Source of the DNA: Vanilla planifolia | Taxonomy: Eukaryota > Streptophyta > Magnoliopsida > Asparagales > Orchidaceae | Direction: 5' to 3' | Assembly (NCBI GenBank): GCA_023846275.1 | Contig: CM043869.1 | Coordinates: 21,001,275-21,065,274, forward strand | Length of the DNA: 64,000 bases | Shown here: positions 60,707 to 64,000 of the stretch, one piece after another | How positions within the stretch are numbered: the first letter of the stretch is position 1 | Layout of the letters: each line of letters opens with the position of its first letter | Translations under genes and position numbers: made by a program | The notes under the pieces: model-generated | The model's input: the letters and a program-made list of their open reading frames with translations, nothing else | What the model was told of the DNA's origin: nothing | Database searches by the model: none

Positions 60707-61674
60707 CTAAATCACAATGAAAAGAAAAACAAAAAATTAAGAAAGGTGATGGTAATTGCTCCTTTGATGCTGTAGTAAAAAAATAAAGGAATCCAAATAT
60801 TCTTATGTTGCTATGAAGACCAACAATGAAAGAGCAACAGCTCAGTTTAGGTTGCCTGTAAATACAAATAAATCTTGCTTCCGAGGTTTTGATCACCTAG
60901 AAGCATTTTTTTAGTGTCGATTAGAAATTCTATACCATAATTGCAAACTAAAAAATAGTTCATGAATTACCACTGATATGCAAATATGAAGGGAAATCAT
61001 CGTGTAAAGATAAGAGGATTCATGATGTCACAAAAGTGCTTGAGTAAATATATAAGGTGCAAATTCCATAATGCATTAGTTCCAACTATCTATCTAACAT
61101 GCATCTTAAAAGAGATATCTGTTAGTACATTATTTGTGATTTTTTGAAGTCTTATAAATTTTTTTTATAAATTTTTAAAATGAAAATTAAAACAATATTT
61201 TATATAATCCTTTTTATTATTATAAAAAAATATGCTTACCCTTCCCAATGCTTTTTAGCTTTGCTCTATGCATGTGGAGGTCTAAAAAAAAAGAAGGGCA
61301 TGGGACAAAAGAAAAAGATAATGGCTTGTGCTTGGTCTAGAGGGCTGCAATAAGCAAAGCTTCACCTAAGAAAGTCACCATAGAAACTACTTCAATATGG
61401 GAAAAGAGTTCATAAAAGAGCTCATATCTTGAATTGCATAAAAAGGACTATTAAAATTAAACTTCTGACAAAGATTTTCCTCCGTTGGAATGCTGTTAAA
61501 GTTTCTATTGAGCTGCTCGAGCGATGGTTTTGAAGTAACCAAATACTGGGTTGAATTTATAGTGTTGTTAAGAAAGTCTATGTCACATACCATACAATAG
61601 GCTTAATCCCATAATATAACAAGCAAAAATATACCGTACGATATGAGAGAGTAACCTTTACAATCGTTGGCACC

Positions 61675-61810
61675 TGAATTATGGACAATGTTACAATGAT
61701 ATATGATAAGATCAACCCTGTTGTCATTAGTAGCTAAATTATGAGCCACGGTACGACAAGGACACTATGATCATAAGTAGAAGATACTAGGCAATGTGGG
61801 CGATGGTTCC
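61675..61810 (+). repeat. Diverged direct repeat, left copy
   Basis: Shares with 62455-62590 the ordered words AATGxxxCAATG-TACAATGATATATGATAxGATCA, TTGTCxxTAGTAGCTAAATT, TGAGCCAxxGTACGACAAG, and GxCAATGTGxGxGATGxxTCC. Copies are about 780 bp apart in the same orientation. Possibly ends or internal parts of a small old transposable element. Confidence 0.65.
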
Positions 61811-62454
61811 GTAAAGCAAAAGAAGGATTTAAAAACATTTTGTAACTATGTTTGTGAATACTTATTGTATAAAAAATATATAGTTTGGAAAAATAATAGA
61901 AAAAAGAAAACATAAAATAATGTTTAAGAATTTCAAAAATGTTATGAATAAAATATAAATAATTACTAACAGTATGTAATAAAAATTATAAATAAAAGAT
62001 AAACAAATGAAAAGGCAATAAAAGTGACATGAAAGAGTCATCATATGAGCAAACCAAAACTACAATATAAGTTAGTTAAATTGTTAAATTATTTTAAAAT
62101 ATTACTTTTGATTGTGATGTACTATGATATGAGCATACTACATAACATATATTTATCTATACATATGTTTTGATTTATATGACAACATACTATAATTATA
62201 TACACACACATATGACAATTAAAAATTAAAATAAAAAATACAAATATATGATAGAAAAGGAAATTAAAAAAAAGAGAGAATGATTAACTAAATAAATCTA
62301 GACCACGAAAATGATGAAATAAGAATGTGATGATTTCTCTATGCCCCCATCTCACGATTGTTCGATGTGAGAGAATCACCTTTTGTATTATTGGTTCCTA
62401 AATTATGAGATATGACAAAAACAAAAAACCCTCCACCAGGAATACATGATTCTA

Positions 62455-62590
62455 AACAATGCTTGCAATGGTACAATGGTATATGATATGATCACCCTAT
62501 TGTCTATAGTAGCTAAATTGTGAGCCATAGTACGACAAGTATAGCACCATGTGACTACCAAATACTTGACAATGTGAGTGATGACTCCAT
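62455..62590 (+). repeat. Diverged direct repeat, right copy
   Basis: Second copy of the repeat at 61675-61810. The similarity extends weakly upstream (GATTGTTCGATGTGAGAGAATCACC near 62355 against TACGATATGAGAGAGTAACC near 61640), so the full unit may be about 240 bp. Confidence 0.65.
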
Positions 62591-63330
62591 GACAAATAGT
62601 CTGATATGGAATCCTGAGGGAGGATAGTGATCATATGAAAAAAATTAAAAATCTTTAAAAAATAAATAAATTTTTTTTAAAAATAAAATAAAATGAATAC
62701 AAATTTGAGAACAAGAAAAAAATAATATAGGATATTAATATTATATGACAATTATGTGTATTATGAGCATATAAACAATGATTCAGCATTTTATATCTTT
62801 TAATTATAGCATATATTATTCTTAATTATTGCTCCATCTTTATTTAACCACACATCCATATTATTTTATCTTCTTGCAATTAGTAGTTTACAAATTAAGT
62901 ATATTATTCTTATTTACTTATATTATAAGCCAAGATACATGCATATACAAAGCTAAGGGTTCTTAAAATATAACTTAAGATTTTGAATTAAATAGCCTAT
63001 TATTTTTTAAACATTGTGAAAGACATTAAATGTGAAGAAAATTGTTATACTTAGTTGACAAAAAATACATTTATATATTTTTCAACGTATCTTTAATTTG
63101 ATAGCTTGAGATCACGTTTGCTGCTTTCTATGCTATTATTTTATCTTAAGATATTATATTGGATATTTGATGCTTTTCATCACCCCCACTCAATTTTGGA
63201 ATTGTGTCCTTTAGATTTGTCCCATTCTCTCTTTATTGTATGGTATTCGGATATTGTTGGTATATTTTGATATTAAGCCAAACAGGGAGTGACAAGTAGA
63301 CCATCAAAAGTGCTAATACAATAAATGTGA

Positions 63331-63600
63331 ACTTTAGGAGTGCATGGACACCGTTGGCTTACCAATAGTTATTTTCCACCTGCACCAAATTGGATGCTGG
63401 CAGAAAGGCATACAGTGCTGTCGGTTTCAAGGGGAGCCACTTGCAAATTAGCACCATCTATGAAAAAACTAAGTTGGACACAAAAATTTATAACAAAAGA
63501 AACCAAGCAAGAACAAAAGCATCCATTAAAACAACATGAAAATACTTGACAATAGTCCAAAATTATTGACAAATAAAATTCATCCAAAGCATAACAAGTT
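63331..63600. other. Open, more GC-rich segment in SDA1 intron, unidentified
   Basis: Overlapping frames on both strands (plus 63340-63549, minus 63369-63587) in a patch less A+T-rich than its surroundings. The plus frame has PPAPNWMLAERHTVLSVSRG and the minus frame a hydrophobic, Cys-rich start. Neither matches SDA1 or a family I know. It may be a piece of an inserted element. Confidence 0.3.
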
Positions 63601-63635
63601 TAATAGAAACCTTATCAGATGAATAGAACACATAC

Positions 63636-63689
63636 CAATGGCATCCTAAAGCACATCTCGTGTACCACATTTAACCCAACAGTAATTGC
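63636..63689 (-). pseudogene. SDA1: SDA1 copy 2, 18-codon exon, open
   Basis: 54 bp between acceptor CTATTAG and donor GTATGTG. Reads AITVGLNVVHEMCFRMPL, against the family's A-I-x-V-G-L-N-V-V-R-E-I-C-x-R-M-P-L. Intron to the next exon is about 2.9 kb, long for its neighbours, suggesting later insertions into it. Confidence 0.9.
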
Positions 63690-63774
63690 CTAATAGAACA
63701 CAAGCAGTAGATTGAAATCAATACACCACTCAATAATGACAAAATATTCAATATCTAAATAGAGTGTAAAACAC

Positions 63775-63812
63775 CTCAGGACGAGAACGATCATGCACAA
63801 ATTGATTCACCA
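63775..63812 (-). pseudogene. SDA1: SDA1 copy 2, partial exon
   Basis: Minus strand reads MVNQFVHDRSRPE up to a donor GTGTTT, matching the family's I-V-N-Q-F-V-H-D-R-S-R-P-E. Upstream the expected A-V-E-P-L-F-K-Q and an AG acceptor are not seen; the sequence before it (FGK) is A/T-rich and soon meets a stop. The upper boundary is therefore approximate. Confidence 0.82.
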
Positions 63813-64000
63813 TTTTCCCAAATTGCAAATTGGCAGGAAATTAAATTTTGTCCATCCATAACTAAACATAGTTCCACTAGTAAATACAATTAATGGAATC
63901 CAAAACCAAACCGATCATTCTTAGTATTATTATCTTCTATGAATAACTCACTACATTCATATCAAAACAAAAGTCACTTCAGGAAGGGAAATGAAATGTA

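Larger units (their letters stand above)
60707..63330. other. Long SDA1 intron with A+T-rich inserted DNA
   Basis: Lies between SDA1 exons at 60.7 and 63.6 kb. No coding motifs. Contains the diverged repeat pair at 61.68 and 62.46 kb and very A/T-rich DNA between, so it probably grew by insertion. Confidence 0.45.
58321..63830 (-). pseudogene. SDA1: SDA1 homologue, copy 2 (seven exons, broken; continues past the window edge)
   Basis: SDA1 is a conserved nuclear protein acting in 60S ribosomal subunit maturation and export. Seven minus-strand exons are in order: about 63775-63810 (VNQFVHDRSRPE), 63636-63689, 60605-60706, 59836-60488, 59463-59597, 58603-58711 and 58321-58470. They cover the middle and C-terminal half of the protein including the acidic region and basic tail. 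Most splice sites are canonical and phases agree, so this is a genomic copy. Lesions seen: TGA at 60219-60221, a one-base loss near 60005, TGA at 58661-58663, an extra A and a lost GT donor (AT instead) at the 58603 exon end, and no AG acceptor near the 63.8 kb exon. Few lesions, so loss of function may be fairly recent. The N-terminal part would lie beyond 64000. Confidence 0.9.

Noticed and set aside
1-64000. tRNA, rRNA or other structured RNA genes
   Set aside because: I looked for tRNA box A and box B words and rRNA-like conserved text on both strands and saw none beyond the primer-binding-like sites of the copia elements.

Overview
The window looks like a piece of flowering-plant nuclear DNA. 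The signs are very A+T-rich sequence, spliced plant-type gene exons with GT..AG boundaries, Ty1/copia and Ty3/gypsy remains, and a degenerate CCCTAAA-type (plant telomere-like) block. I cannot name the species. No gene appears intact. Every recognisable host gene is a pseudogene, so this reads as a repeat-rich, gene-decay region, perhaps subtelomeric or heterochromatic.

Layout: 1-5500 is an almost pure pyrimidine strand (CTT/CCTT microsatellite) interrupted at 4496-4866 by degenerate telomere-like repeats. 5500-11560 holds old Ty3/gypsy pieces on both strands, an unclassified coding remnant, and a more GC-rich stretch that may come from an organelle. 11560-36000 carries, on the minus strand, scattered exons of a broken SDA1 homologue (60S ribosome biogenesis; N-terminal exon at 35.6-35.9 kb, C-terminal exons at 12.4-12.8 kb). 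Within that span lie exons of a broken CTR9/VIP6 homologue (PAF1 complex, 13.25-19.3 kb) and, on the plus strand, a Ty3/gypsy fossil (26.1-31.1 kb). 36.9-41.7 kb is a diverged tandem array with a period of about 400 bp. 42.5-53 kb holds Ty1/copia remains of a SIRE/Maximus-like type in an LTR-gag-LTR-gag order, bracketed by a direct repeat of about 1.37 kb. 54.6-56.7 kb is a decayed DUF4220/DUF594 gene. 57.5-64 kb is a second SDA1 copy, also broken, whose 3' end is a duplicate of 11.56-13.0 kb; it runs off the right edge of the window.

The genes do not form a working system. The two SDA1 copies derive from one duplication and carry different lesions, and premature stops in SDA1 and CTR9 are mostly explicable by C-to-T changes, as expected in methylated, silenced DNA. 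I found no undescribed biological system. The most unusual structures are the 5 kb pyrimidine tract with its telomere-like interruption, the ~400 bp tandem array, and the nested direct-repeat architecture around the copia copies. All identifications are from reading the sequence and from memory of the families; no database search was run.
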